Assembly: GCA_036345935.2 (NCBI GenBank)
Contig: JADWOT020001225.1
Span: forward strand, 124,001 to 188,000
Source of the DNA: Taenia hydatigena
Taxonomy: Eukaryota > Platyhelminthes > Cestoda > Cyclophyllidea > Taeniidae
DNA length: 64,000 nucleotides
Direction of reading: 5' to 3'
The notes beneath the pieces are model-generated. The model saw only the letters and a program-made list of their open reading frames with translations, had not been told where the DNA came from and made no database searches. A program made the translations under genes and the position numbers. This document shows, one piece after another, positions 1-11,540 of the stretch (position 1 is its first letter; the number at the start of each line of letters is the position of its first letter).

Positions 1-2759
1 TTTGATCCAAAGCTTGTTTCCCAGACGAGTAGTTTTGAGCAACCAGAACTGATGAAGCACTCCGGTTGAATGATTTTGGTTTAAGCTGTCAAGACGACGT
101 ACCTTGACAGTGGTTGTGGCCGCGATAATGCCTTCATCAGATGGCAAGCATGCATCTCTAACTTTTATTAACCTACATTCGATTACAAGACCTCGATGCA
201 GATGGATTGTAGTGGAATAAGCCATCATCATTTAGAACTCTTCCATTCTTTAATCTTGCTTCAATCATTCGGATAAACTGGCTATTTTTGTTTGCAGTAA
301 AATGCAACGAAATTTTCGTAATAATATTTTCAGTTAATCATCTTAAAAAAATTCATTAGGATCAGCCAGTTTTATCCCGGTGTGATTAAGGTGATAGCGG
401 TTGGATTTTTCTTGTTTTTTCCTTTTCCATGTAGCCGCTACTGTTAGCCTACTCTTTTCAGTCGGCTATTTGTTTTCTGAGAAGTCTAAGAAGCTGATTT
501 TACCCAATTACGCAAGCTAATGGGATTGACACAATTAAGAGTTCCATAAAATTCTGCAATCGATGCTGTTAGACAATTCATTTCATCAAGTTTGTGACAT
601 GCTGAGTAGCAAATTGTGGGGTTCTCAATGCACTTAAGTTGCAAGTGCCCGTGTTTCGCCCACCACTTGTGCGTTAACCAAAATTACCCATTAACCATCT
701 CTTGTTGCTTTGTTAACCGTTCCTGCACTACCGTTTAAAAGTGATTTGCACGCAATCGATGCGCTCAGTTCAATCTACGACATGATTGAACCCGCCTTTA
801 GTCTAGCAACTACCTCCCACCACACCTTGTTTGTCAAATTCTCCTAACCATTACAGATTCGCAGATGCATATTCATGTATCTACCTTCCTTCATTGCTTT
901 TTAGTGAGGCTAGAACTGGTTCCTTCTCCATCTCCCATTTTGTTTTCACAAATTGACATCCTCCAAAGTGAAATTTACAATTTGTCCATCTCCCTCTCCT
1001 CCTGAGTCAGACTTCATCGATGCCATTTTGGTGAGTTCCATCCATGTTTTGACTGTCCATGTCTATTACCCATTGCATGCTTGCCATGTTTATTGCCAAT
1101 GGTAGGCCTGAACTTAGATTAGACTGAACTGAACTTTGCTAATGATCGTATCTCATTTTTCTGCTTTCTGCCTCGTTCCGTGCCAGTGCTCCTGTTTCCT
1201 CTTTCCTTTTACCACTTCAGCCCATCCCAGACCCCACCCATTCGGCCTCGTGCTCCATTGTACTCTCGAGAATGAAGATAAGCACGTCGACCTGTTATAA
1301 CCTCGCAATTTGGATTCCAACTAGACTTTTATTTACCGCATTGCTAATGTCCATCCTTTGTTCTTTTAAAACATCTCTATGCCGTGCCCATTACGCAGAC
1401 ACACAATAATGCGCAACTTTCCTTTAGTTGAAGTTGCAAATCACTATAGGACGCGAATATGCACCCGTCTCAGGAGAAGGATAATTCGTCATCAGGTATT
1501 TATGTAAAGATTATGATAGTCATGAATTATGATGCTACCTACTAAGATGCCGGCAGGAGAAAACTTAATGTCAGTTCCTTCATTCGTAGGCGCTACTTTG
1601 TTGACTACAATAGCGAAGGAACAAGGGGCGATATTCTGTGTTGTCTATGCGAATGAGTGAAATGTAACAGCTGGAATGGAGACCCAATCGGCAACCTGCG
1701 TTAACAAGCATGTAAGTTTTTATCGTTTTTGCTAGTTTATTTTAAAATTTAATCACGTAAATGGGGATGAAGACTGTGTTTTATATTCAGCAGAAAGTAG
1801 ACTGCCCGCAAACGCTAATATTGCGTCATGTGCATCGTTGAAACTAAATGAAGTCTCCTCTGTCTATGCTGCGCTACCATAATTTACTTGAACCCTGCTT
1901 TATCTCGCCGAAAATGGCACTGAAAGTAACAGAATGGAAAAATAGAACAGCCCAAAGGTAAAAACAATAAATACAAAAGAATGAATGATTCATTCTTAAG
2001 GGCCCAATGATCACCTATTCCCAGGGTGAAGTCTTATCCCAATAGGAGCTATCCATTCGTCGGAGCATAATAATAAGCACGAGAGTTTCATCCTGTAATG
2101 CTTAAAATGAGCTTAGAATGTCCTCTATACCACCAGCGCCTTTACCTAATGCAAGCATGTTAGTCAGTGATATAAATGTCCAACCAAGGAAGCTTTCTAG
2201 GTAGCCATTTTCGGGGTCGATTGTCTGGTCAAGTGTGGGCTTAAGCTATCATTTAACAGAAGCTTGATTATTTTGCTGACAGCTGGCGTTTGATCCGGAG
2301 TTGATTTGAAGAAAGGGGGTGAACTCTGTCTGCATTGACTGCGTTGCTGTTTCTCATTCTCGGGCACTCAAGTGCAGGTGTTCTACCGCTTTAATGAAAG
2401 GCGTGGCCGAGATCTCACCCAACAGTGCACTAGCTCGTTTCAACAGCATTTTCCTTGTAACGTAATGCTTAACCTTTCCTATGTTATAACCGCTTCTTTT
2501 CAATGCTGTTGACTACGTGGTATGCCCACTGATTTCATGCAATTGTGAGTTGCTATTCATGGATGCAGCCGGGTTCTGGCCCGACTATATAGGATGTGGT
2601 GGTGATGGGAGTGGTCATTCGTGAGTGTTGTGGTGAAAGAGACAGCGGTTTCGTTAAACTACCGCATTAAAACTACCCTAGATGTGGCAAAATTTGATGG
2701 CGGATGTGATACGGACAACAGCGGGCTTGTGGATCGACGAGTGAATGGAGAAATAGGCA
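1..2759. other. No gene recognised
   Basis: No reading frame of useful length, no splice-consistent exon chain and no RNA gene was recognised. The stretch around 850-1300 is pyrimidine rich on the plus strand. It is treated as intergenic or intronic DNA. Confidence 0.4.
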
Positions 2760-3089
2760 ATGTGTCTAGTCAAGGTTAGGAACCGACAGTGTATGCAACG
2801 TGGGATCATATGTGAGTGCGATGTTTTGACATGGTGTGTTTCGTATAAGAATCAATGGCGTTGCAAACTTAAATGTGGCTTGTTCGATTGTAAAAAATTT
2901 GCACGAAATTTTTAAGTCCTTATTTAATTGGCATGTAAGTGTAACATCAGCGACAGAGGTCATGAAACCTCTGCGATGCTGTTATTGTTACCTATTTAGA
3001 AGGACCATAGCAGTACCTTTTAAGAAACAGGGAAACATAAGGCAGCAAGCAATATCTGGCTCTAAAGTAGTCAAGCAAAGCCACAAAGG

Positions 3090-3361
3090 GGGCGTCTAAG
3101 GTGAAGATGCCGAAGATGGACAAGGCGAAGAGGAGGAAGGGGACCTACGGCATCCATGTCTACAAATTGTTGCGCCAGGTGCATCCGGACACGAGTATCT
3201 CGTCGAAAGTGTTGTAGGCCATTGGATCTGTCGTGATCGACATCTTCGAAGGTATTGCCACCAAGTCGAGGCGGTTAGCGCATTGCAAGAAGAAGTCGAT
3301 ATTCACGAGCAGAGCGGTTCAGACTGCTGTGTCTAGTGCAAGTGCATCAGCTCTAAGTAAA
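3090..3361 (+). pseudogene. Histone H2B pseudogene
   Basis: In one plus-strand frame the translation follows the H2B histone fold: [20 protein letters not shown], then HPDTSISSK, then a TAG stop at 3215-3217, then IDIFEGIA, SRRLAH and SRAVQTAV. In functional H2B these are the start of helix 1, the HPDTGISSK loop, NDIFERIA, SRLAHY and REIQTAV. The in-frame stop falls where the family has Ala/Met after ISSK. The carboxyl tail (LAKHAVSEGTKAVTKY in the family) is replaced by unrelated sequence after about 3360, and the amino tail cannot be followed upstream of about 3090. No intron is seen, as expected for a histone gene. The copy is broken and not expected to make a nucleosomal histone. The identification is secure because several separate H2B landmarks occur in order and in frame apart from the stop. 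Confidence 0.88.
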
Positions 3362-3670
3362 TGGAATGGGTGTAGAGTGCAGAGTGAGCGACTGAATGCA
3401 TCCCACGGCCTTGTTGAGGGTCACTGCAACCTCCACCTTCATTCTTGGTTGTGTGGCAGAAATATACATTCCTACTACCACCTCTGGCTCGTATCCACTG
3501 TCGCCATGTTCTCAGGTTGCTACTGTTGGTTCTGGCAGTGCCTATGTCTAGGTGTAGGTGAGGACAGGGCAGAGCAATGACAGGAAGTGGATATAGTAAT
3601 GGGGCGTGTAAGGGCGCTTACGATGGTTGGGTCGACAGTGAAAAGGAAAGAGTGAAGAGGGGTAGGCTTT

Positions 3671-4318
3671 ATGCTATTGAGTGACTCACAGTGCTCTCGC
3701 AAAAGGGCGTCTCATTCACATGCCTTGACCTCTCACCCACTCCTGTGCACACATCTAAACATCTCTTGTGTAGACGCACACCGTCATAGACAACCGCCGC
3801 CACCGGCATGGCTATCGGTTGTGCTCAATTTGTCCAACTTGTCGCGTCAAATTCTCGCGCCATGGCAGTCCATCCCACCACTAGTCCACCAATGTGACGT
3901 ACAAGTGCGTGTAAGAGAAGAAAGAAATGCACCGCACCCCATCCAAATTCCCGCGGTAATTCTGCGTGTCGTAGCATCACCGCTCAACACTGCAGCTTCT
4001 ACATCAAAGACAGTAAAACAGACCAACACCCAAATGTCAGCCAATCGACCGACACATCCAGTAGTCAACTATCCACCTTGTGTTGACGCTCAAGAGGGCC
4101 ATTACCGCACTCGTAGTTGCAAACTTGGTCAGTTAGTCTGCCTGTGGGAGGCACTTGGTCAGCCTACTCTTCACTGTCCACCAGCTTCTCCGTCTTCTTC
4201 GACAGAAGTACTGCCTAAATTTTGGGCAGCACACCATCCTGCATGGTTGTCACACCACCCGACATCTTGTTCAACAACTCGCCGTTGCGAACGGCCAACT
4301 ACAGGTGACGAAATATGA
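3671..4318 (+). CDS. Long open frame, probably spurious
   Basis: This is the longest uninterrupted frame in the window (215 codons). Its translation is rich in Ser, Thr, Pro, His and Arg with no recognisable domain, signal peptide or membrane segment. The underlying DNA is rich in C and A on the plus strand, which lowers the frequency of stop codons, so the length alone is not convincing. I do not recognise the product. Transcript evidence would be needed to treat it as a gene. Confidence 0.15.
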   Translation: MLLSDSQCSRKRASHSHALTSHPLLCTHLNISCVDAHRHRQPPPPAWLSVVLNLSNLSRQILAPWQSIPPLVHQCDVQVRVREERNAPHPIQIPAVILRVVASPLNTAASTSKTVKQTNTQMSANRPTHPVVNYPPCVDAQEGHYRTRSCKLGQLVCLWEALGQPTLHCPPASPSSSTEVLPKFWAAHHPAWLSHHPTSCSTTRRCERPTTGDEI

Positions 4319-4530
4319 CGCACATCTTGTTGCCTCACGCCGCATTACCTGGCACCTCTACCACCTCGACAGCCAGGTACTCCAGCACAGCAGCCAAGTC
4401 TAATTATGCATTTCGTATGTACGAGAAGATGGCGCCTTATTGCAAGAGGACTTATGCGTATTACCTCGGTATTACCTCCTCGATGTTTGCACTTATGCCC
4501 ACTTCCAGAATATTGGACCAGTTTCACTAA

Positions 4531-6778
4531 ACCTTGTGTATTTAATGAGGCGAGTAGTCTAATTATTCGCCGATGATGAAAACGCGTTAAAAGGAATGGC
4601 TCAGCACATTCGTTGCAGTTCCTAGACTAACGCCTGATCGCATTCCAGTTTGCTTATTTAGACATAATTTGCTGCGGGCAGGTTTCATGAGGTTGCTTTA
4701 AAAAATCCAGCTAATCCAACTTTATTCTTCACTTACCCAATAGGCGAGAGGTTGCACAATTTCGATGCGCACCATTGCGTAGATTGGGATTCTCAATTAC
4801 ACTAAGGAAACAGAATCTAATTGAATGGACCTTTTGTCCACCACAAATGTTTTAAGTACTTTTCAGCTAGTGCAAAAACACTCCACTTTTGTCCGAATCG
4901 CAAGAAAAGATAAATCGCTAGGCATTCGGCCTGCCAATCCAATTGTAATAATCCCGCTAGTTATTTGAAAGGAAAACCTTTAAACAAGCAGTCAATTGAA
5001 GCTTAATCAAATTTTGACAATGCCTCTCTTGTAAACTTCAAGCAAACATGTGCACTTTTTGAGAAATATAAGTCATCAATGCCTAGATATCAACAGAAAA
5101 CACAAGAATTTGCCCCATTAGAAAACACTATAGCTATGCACGCAATGTAGTCTTGTTATTAGTTTTATGCCGCGGGGAGAGCTTTGTGCAAGTGAGTGCT
5201 TAGGATGCGATATAGCACGATCTGATGATAAGCAACGTGAGCCATACCTGCAGTGAAGATAGGGAGATCCATCGCTGGATTAAAAGGGGGATAGCACTTG
5301 GAAAGAATGGATAAAAGACGTTGTTGTCGCATTCTATTTAAAGATACGGATAAATGAAATGTTAAAACAACCTTACAAAATTGTTTATCACTGCAGCATA
5401 CATAGTAGTAGTAATAGGTTCTCATTTAAAAAGTGCTTGTGAATCATAATCATTTGATTCCGCTTGTTAAATAGAATGCAGCATTAATCATTTTGAAACA
5501 TAATAAATGCATATGACTCGTGCAATTCTTAAGACATAATTAACTGCATTTTGTATTTTTTGTGAAGTGAATGTGTCTTTGAGTCAAGTAATTCCCTCAT
5601 CATTTTGAAGGTCATTAGCGGTAACTACTTTTCTCCTCGGTAATATAGCATACCCTTCGTCACGGACGCCATGACTTTGGCAAAAGTGGAACTCGTTCTA
5701 TAGAATAGTATGAACTTTTCCGAGTCACCCAAGATCATTTAGTGAATATGGCAGTGCAGACATTGAACTCCACAAATATGCGTCGCGTTTGATTTGAGCA
5801 TAATTTGCTGAGCATGGCTATTCAACGAAAGCCTCGAAATCAGAATCCCGTCTTTGCCATCGCTTCAATACAATTCAGGTCAGAATTAATTGTATTTTAT
5901 GATTTTTAATCACGTCGTTGTGCATAAAGAAACAACAGCCATTCGCTAGATTGTTTGACTTCACCGCTTATTTCCAAGATCTTAATCAGTAATGCACAGT
6001 AAAAATCATTTTTCACTAACTAGTACAGTGCTAATTTCCATAGGCTACGTTTAGAATATTAAGTTAGGTTATTTAAAAGTTGCAGAGTTGCTGTACGGAG
6101 CTTTCGAGTTAAGTAAGGAAAAGGACTTATCTATAAAGTAGCTGCTTGCCTTATTACATCTGCATAGAAAATGGCTACTTGGTACTAACTTTCAGCTGGT
6201 GGTTAAGACCGATTCATGCATAAGACGGTACACTCGTAAAACAATAGCAAATTAGCCACAGTGCGATGCACTCTATGTTTATCTCCCACAAAGCAATAGC
6301 GATTTGGTTATGCAGCTAAACGAAGAGTGTGCTATGACTAAAATGGGAAAGAAGACGAGAACCCTAACTGCGCCGTACTCTCTTTCATTCTATCTAGAGT
6401 TAAGTAAAACTAGGTATCAAGCATTGTTTCGATTCCGTGCCTGTGAATTGCAGTTTCGGTGCAAAGCGTTTGATAGATAGGAATGGTTGCAATGTAATGG
6501 GAATGATTTCATTACGAAAAGTGAGTTAGCACCAGCACAAAGCTGTATTCGGTTTTCAAGGTTTCATCTACAATGATTTCAATTCGTGCTTAGAGCTAAC
6601 CTATATTTGAGGAACCTATTTCGGCAAAGAAAGCTTAAATAACATAAGCATACAGAGCTGCGATGCATCTGTCCGTTCAGGTCCAGGATTAGTCAGAATT
6701 AAAACACAGCAGCTTATTCCACTCAGTGCTTGCTCGCAATCGTTTTCCTATCTTATTATAAGAATTAGGGTTTAACCA
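4531..6778. other. No gene recognised
   Basis: AT-richer DNA without a convincing frame. Only very short open frames are present, none with family resemblance. Confidence 0.4.
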
Positions 6779-8630
6779 ATGATGAAAGCATCAAGGTTGG
6801 CACAGAATCGCGATAAACTGCCTTACATGATGTATCGTCTACTACTTTCCATCTTGCTCCCAGCTTTCGTCTTTATAATTCAGTCATTCGTCTGCGCCTG
6901 GCTGCCGCTTCGATTTCTCCTTGCATTCGGTCATCTGTTCATCTGTCGGCTCTCTCGCCATCTCCTCATCACTCCCAACCTTCCGACTTGCCATTTCAGA
7001 GAAGTCAGAAGGCCGAAACGGATGGATACCGTAGAAATTAGGGGTATGTTATGCTACCAGCCCCTCCGCCTCTCCTCTTGTATCACTGTCCTATCTTCTT
7101 CTCCTTCTTCATTTGCGTACGTAACTTCAATAATACCAAATCTGGTACTCAGGGTATGTCAATCGAAAAAGGAAAGCTATGACTAACCTCTTCTAGTATG
7201 TAGTTTGAAAAAGATTGAATTTCTTTTATTGAGTCAATCACCTCATGCTATACGCAGTCAGATGACTAGATCAGCAAATAAGGGGACCAGGTTAGGAATA
7301 GATGGGAGAAAGAAAGAAATGAAAAAGCCGCAAAATAGCACCTTGTAGAGTTATCATATGGTGCCCATTTCCAATCCTCTTTTCCCTTTTTCCACTGTCT
7401 TGTTCTATGCTCTCCTACTCTCAAACCTTTGCCTCTATCTTATCATTTCTTTGCCTTTTTCGGATGTGTAATCACGTTGCTTTGCAGTGCAACGCATTAA
7501 TTCTGCCAAGCATAGGCCTGGATACACACAAAAGAAACGCATTGCCGGGGCTACCACATCTATCATGCGTACCTAATCCCCAGAGGCGCTTTATACGTTA
7601 CCATTGATGTCAACCTTAATAGCACTCTAATTTGACCCTCCTAATCGAATTAACACAACTCCATGCCGTGTAAAATGCTGTCTTTTCTTCCTCTCGTTTT
7701 TGCAGACACCAGAAATCAGGGCACGCGGATTACAAGTAAGCCTAACGATGTCTTCAGAATGGAGAGGTAGGGGCCTTTTCCTCTACTTCCCCTTTTCCAC
7801 GTCTTACTGCAACGCGCCTTTCGGTGAGAGCATCTTTTGTCTCCCGAGTGTTGCGCCTTGCATTATGCTCCACTGTTTGTGCTTAATGCATTCAATGCAA
7901 CCAAAACAGATTAGTGGGTACTTCCTGTATTTCATTTCCTTGCCTTTATTTCCCAATTTAATGACACAAGAAAATCTTTCCATCTCTATAGATTGTTCTA
8001 CACCACTTCGCCTCTATTCCACCTCCTACTTTTACTCCTCCTTTACTTACCCCCTGAGAGCGAAGGTAAGCGCGTCGCCCCTACCTCCCACTTTGTAACT
8101 TGTAGACTGGTCCAACTCTCACCTCACTATCTCACTGTCCAACTCTTTTCTTCTCCCTGCAGAGAATTCCTCTACCTGGCGCTCTACATTAACGTGTAAG
8201 AACGTGCGCTTCCTGCCCTATAGAGAGTCGCCTCAATCGCTGCCCCAAAAAGACAGGTAGGAACGTCTATGTGTGTGTGCCTGTACGTATGTAGTGCAGA
8301 GCCATATTTATCTATCCTCTCCTCCTCAATTGCCCTTCTAGCCGACCATGTCGACATTTCTATCCTGGATGAAGATCTCCTATAGTTGCTTATTGTATGG
8401 CCATTTGGTTGCCTTATTAATTTAAACTTCACCTTCCTCCAACACTCCATCACCCACCCACAAACTTACTTCACTAGTAGTTAATCACATTTTCTTTCTT
8501 GTGACTCCTCTACTTCTTCTCTTATTTCAGATTGAAAAGAACTTCGCACATGGAGCTAGCATATTTAATAATATTAAAGTGATGTGTGCAAGCAAGGTAA
8601 GGAGAAGATAGCACAGGATGAGGAGAGGGA
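6779..8630 (+). repeat. Dispersed repeat, half-element B, copy 1
   Basis: This segment matches the DNA at about 31.0-33.45 kb in the same orientation. Shared landmarks in order are a stretch coding FREVRRPKR-like residues near 7.0 kb, the words gtagaaattag and aagttatgc-like near 7.04 kb, a long pyrimidine-rich middle, gagaattcctctacc near 8.16 kb, aggtaggaacgtct near 8.25 kb, and cttatttcagattgaaa near 8.53 kb. The last reads like a splice acceptor. The plus strand is strongly pyrimidine rich. Its first about 260 bp reappears inverted at 8.65-8.93 kb, so two repeat halves meet head-on at about 8.63 kb. The open frames inside are short and not shared intact between copies, so no protein is assigned. 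Confidence 0.75.
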
Positions 8631-8639
8631 GAGGTAGCA

Positions 8640-10200
8640 TAACTTACCTCTAATATTTACTGTAGGTATCTGTTTCGGCCTTTGGACTTCTTCGAAATGG
8701 CGGGCCGGGCGGTTGGAACTGATATCGGGATGGCGAGGGAGATGGCAAACTTAAAAGAATAACAGAAGACCGAATAGGAGGAAAAAACGAAGCGGAGGGG
8801 AGGCATTGATGGCCAACTGAATTAACGGGACGAATCCACGAAGAAAGATGAGCAGCAGTAGACGAAACAACACGTTCACAACCATGTTCGACGCTGTTGC
8901 GCGATGGACCATTTCGAATTCTACACATATGAGTCGATTAGTGGCACGTGCTGTCGCGTGGTGTCTCTCAGGGCCGTCTGATGTTGGACTTAAGAGGCAC
9001 CCCTTGTAGATGGTTTTGTGGGAGTAGACATCACTTGCCTTCGTGTCTTTTTACCTTGGTCGATTTCTCTGCATCATGGCGCATGCAAAGGCGGTGGATG
9101 AGGATGAGAGATACCACCAATTCCAATGTGTTTTGAATGAACTGCGCTGCCTTGTCTGGTCTGCTTTCTGTCAGCTTTTTATCTCTGTTGTTTACTTTGG
9201 GATGCCGACTTTCGGGCAGTTTTGGCAACACGAGGTATGAATATAGTGAAGACAGTGGCGACTAACTCCCATCGATTGACATAGAGCTCGTGGAGGCGTG
9301 CTTCTGCTGCTTCTTTTTAATCGCATACCTATGTCAATTGCTGCGTTGCACGAGGGAGGACAATGGAGGTGATTGCACCTCTCCAGTGGGAAGGAGGCAA
9401 CATGATTGTTAAGATGAAAGTCACGAAAGAATAGTTGGATGAGAGGCGATGAGACGTTCACAGAAGAGAGGAAGTAGAGAAGAGGATAGGGAAGGGCCAT
9501 TGTTGGATATTTCTGCGCAATGCTGTTGCACTGCGTTCCTTATTACCAGTTCTCTTGCTTCCACATTCTCCTGGATGCCTTCGTTTTCCCATTTCCCCAG
9601 CCAGGTACTCGAGTGAAGTGTGTAGGAATGGACTTTGTGGAAGGAATATAAGTTCCTACCAATCGACAAGCTCGAAGACGCTCTTCATGATTTACGTTGA
9701 TAAGTGAAATGCACTAGTTTCGACAATACTGGACTGACGACGCACGTGAATAAGGTTAGTGAGGGGGAGGCTATGATGAAGCAGGGATATGGCACACCTT
9801 ACCCCTAATTTCTACGATTTCTATCTGCGCTGACACCTTGGAGTCAAACGACAGAGGGGTGGGTCGGAGTGTTCTAGACAGATTGGGACGGAGGCGGTAG
9901 AGGTGAGTGATGAGAAGTGGAACAAAGGTGAGTGGATATCGAGGCGGGACTGAGGCAGAGAGGAAGAACTGACAGGTGGAAACGACGATAACGTTGAAAG
10001 AAAGGTGGATGTTAGAAGGTAGTGGAATGCGTATGCGGGTATATGTGATTAATCTCTTCTGATTGGATCGGTGCCACGCGTGCGGGACGACTTCTTGGGG
10101 GGCAGGCATCACTGGCCTCTGTGCTTCGCTTCGATATGCAGGGCTAGTGATCATAGCAATTCCTTTAGCAAAACGTCTGTAGTAATTTGCCAAGCTAAGG
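8640..10200 (-). repeat. Dispersed repeat, half-element A, copy 1 (inverted)
   Basis: Reading the minus strand, this matches the plus strand at about 29.69-31.24 kb. On the minus strand, from 10.2 kb leftwards, come a gypsy-type reverse-transcriptase remnant, then a frame beginning MSIGRNLYSFHKVHS (9669 leftwards; MSIDRNLYSFHKVHS at 30221 in the other copy), then a segment whose opposite strand encodes AHAKAV and ELRCLV-like words, and finally the PPFRRSPKAETDTYS frame near 8.7 kb (PPFRRSQKAETDTYS in the other copy). The two copies differ by many substitutions and small indels, so the insertion is old. Confidence 0.8.
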
Positions 10201-10230
10201 AACCTACCAAGATCTGTCTATTTGGTTATA
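10080..10230 (-). pseudogene. Ty3/gypsy reverse-transcriptase fragment
   Basis: The minus strand encodes LSLANYYRRFAKGIA followed by ITSPAYR. This is the well known end of the gypsy reverse transcriptase, before RNase H, usually of the form ELRSFLGLANYYRRFI...IAxPL. Only this short piece is recognisable; no protease, YVDD core, RNase H or integrase was found next to it. It lies at the junction between the A repeat and the H4-carrying block. It is a degenerate relic and not a working element. Confidence 0.75.
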
Positions 10231-10633
10231 GTTGGCCCAATTTCTCGCCTGCGTTGTGTGGTCTTGAGCGACTGATACCTCATTCGACCAAATTCTATGT
10301 CTCTTGAAGTTAGCGGGGCATTGGGGAAAGAGACGAATGTTTAGATTATCTTGACTCTTCCCGAAGAATCTGAATCAAAGCTCGAGACCGGTGGAGTAGT
10401 TCTCTCTAGATTAATTTTGTCAAGGAGTAATGATCTTGGGAGAGACTGCGCATTATCAGAGAAGCGGTTAAATTCTCTTTCTCCCTTTTCTCTGTTCTCT
10501 GAAAATTGGTAGTTAATAATTGTCCTGTGCTCGGCACAGATCCCAGCAGCTATAATGTTCATGTGAGGGCAGGTTTTTGGACCTGTTTCTATCGACCAGG
10601 TGTTGCTGACTTTGTAAGGTTTGTCTCTCATGT

Positions 10634-10685
10634 TCTCAATATAAAATTGCATTGGTGAATGCCAATGGTGACGTAATCGTACTCC
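10634..10685 (+). promoter_or_regulatory. TATA and CCAAT elements of H4 relic (copy 1)
   Basis: The words aatataaaattg and gccaatgg occur in the segment that aligns with the ctataaatac and gccaataa words at 24.35 kb. They lie roughly where a histone H4 core promoter would be relative to the decayed reading frame. The relic therefore seems to derive from a genomic copy with promoter and not from a reverse-transcribed mRNA. Confidence 0.45.
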
Positions 10686-10852
10686 ACGTTTGAATGTGCA
10701 CTCGGATTATTCAAGCTTCGCGTATTGTGGTTGTGAACATTGACGAAACTAATCCGCTAGCTTATTATTCATCTCGCGTAAACTTCAAGAGCATTTCAGC
10801 CTCTTTTAAGTCACCGATAAGTGTTTAGAATTGATGAGCCCATTTGTAGGGA

Positions 10853-10963
10853 CATCGCTGTGTGCTCAAGTTCTTTCCAGGCACCCTCATTCGCGACCCC
10901 GTCATGCACACTGAGCACATGAAGCGCAAGACCGGCACTGTCTTGCACATAGTCGATACCTAA
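10853..10963 (+). pseudogene. Histone H4 pseudogene, copy 1
   Basis: The frame ending at the stop at 10961 reads VLKFFPGTLIRD, then TEHMKRKTGT. Functional H4 has VLKVFLENVIRD, then TEHAKRKTVT. Just upstream the frame is lost: compared with copy 2 at 24.5 kb, one base is missing between the DEPI codons and the VLK codons. The end of H4 (VVYALKRQGRTLYGFGG in the family) is replaced by VDT and a stop. The amino half is no longer readable. Non-functional. Confidence 0.85.
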
Positions 10964-11540
10964 AATACTAGAACCAGGTCCTCTGAGTCGTCTTCGCCTG
11001 GGCGGCGTTTTAGCTGAGGGGTGGACGGATCGAGAGAGATCGTGGTGGATGTGTAAGCGCGTTAATGGCCACTTTCAATATCACATCGACATTGCATTCA
11101 CCTTTGCTCGCCCCACTGATGAGGGTAACAAGGCGGTGTAGGGAGGCACTGTAGGGTAGCTGAGGGAGATTTTGGGTCACTCGGCAAACCAGTGCTTGGC
11201 CGTGTGTGCTGCAGATGTGCGATTAATTGAGCTGGAGATGGGAACCCATCAGCTTGCTTTCAGCGTTCCATCATTCCCCCCTTCTGCCCCTTCGCCTTCC
11301 CTTTCTCCAAGTCACATCAGTGGATACCTTAAATGCGCCCAAGTCATCGCCCTTGTGCGCCAGATCGGCATACCAACATTCACAGCGGTCGTAGGGAGAA
11401 ATATTATTAAGCAGGAGGACGGGCGATTAATTGCATGAGTAAGTGGGTGGGCAATCGGCCGTGCGGATGGATAGTTGTCGACAGGTGGAGAAGATAGCGC
11501 GTATGAGGTCAGAGGTGACAAGTACAACGTTGCTTTTGCT

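Larger units (their letters stand above)
10066..11540 (+). repeat. Duplicated block C, copy 1 (carries H4 relic)
   Basis: This block matches 23646-25205 in direct orientation. Both start near the word ggatcggtgcc, contain the gypsy relic in minus orientation, a histone H4 relic with promoter in plus orientation, and then a conserved tail with taatggccactttcaa, cactgatgagggcaacaagg-like, ccagtgcttggccgtgtg and gagcgcgtatgaggtcagag-like words. The tail frame (HPTDEGNKAV, then RLIELE) is shared by both copies but belongs to no family I recognise. Copy 1 has a stop in the middle of that tail frame. Confidence 0.8.

Noticed and set aside
3671..4318. 215-codon frame as a confident protein gene
   Set aside because: Composition is that of C- and A-rich DNA, with no domain or splice context; listed only at low confidence.
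9031..9500. Overlapping short frames on both strands as genes
   Set aside because: They lie in the dispersed repeat and are not kept intact between its copies.
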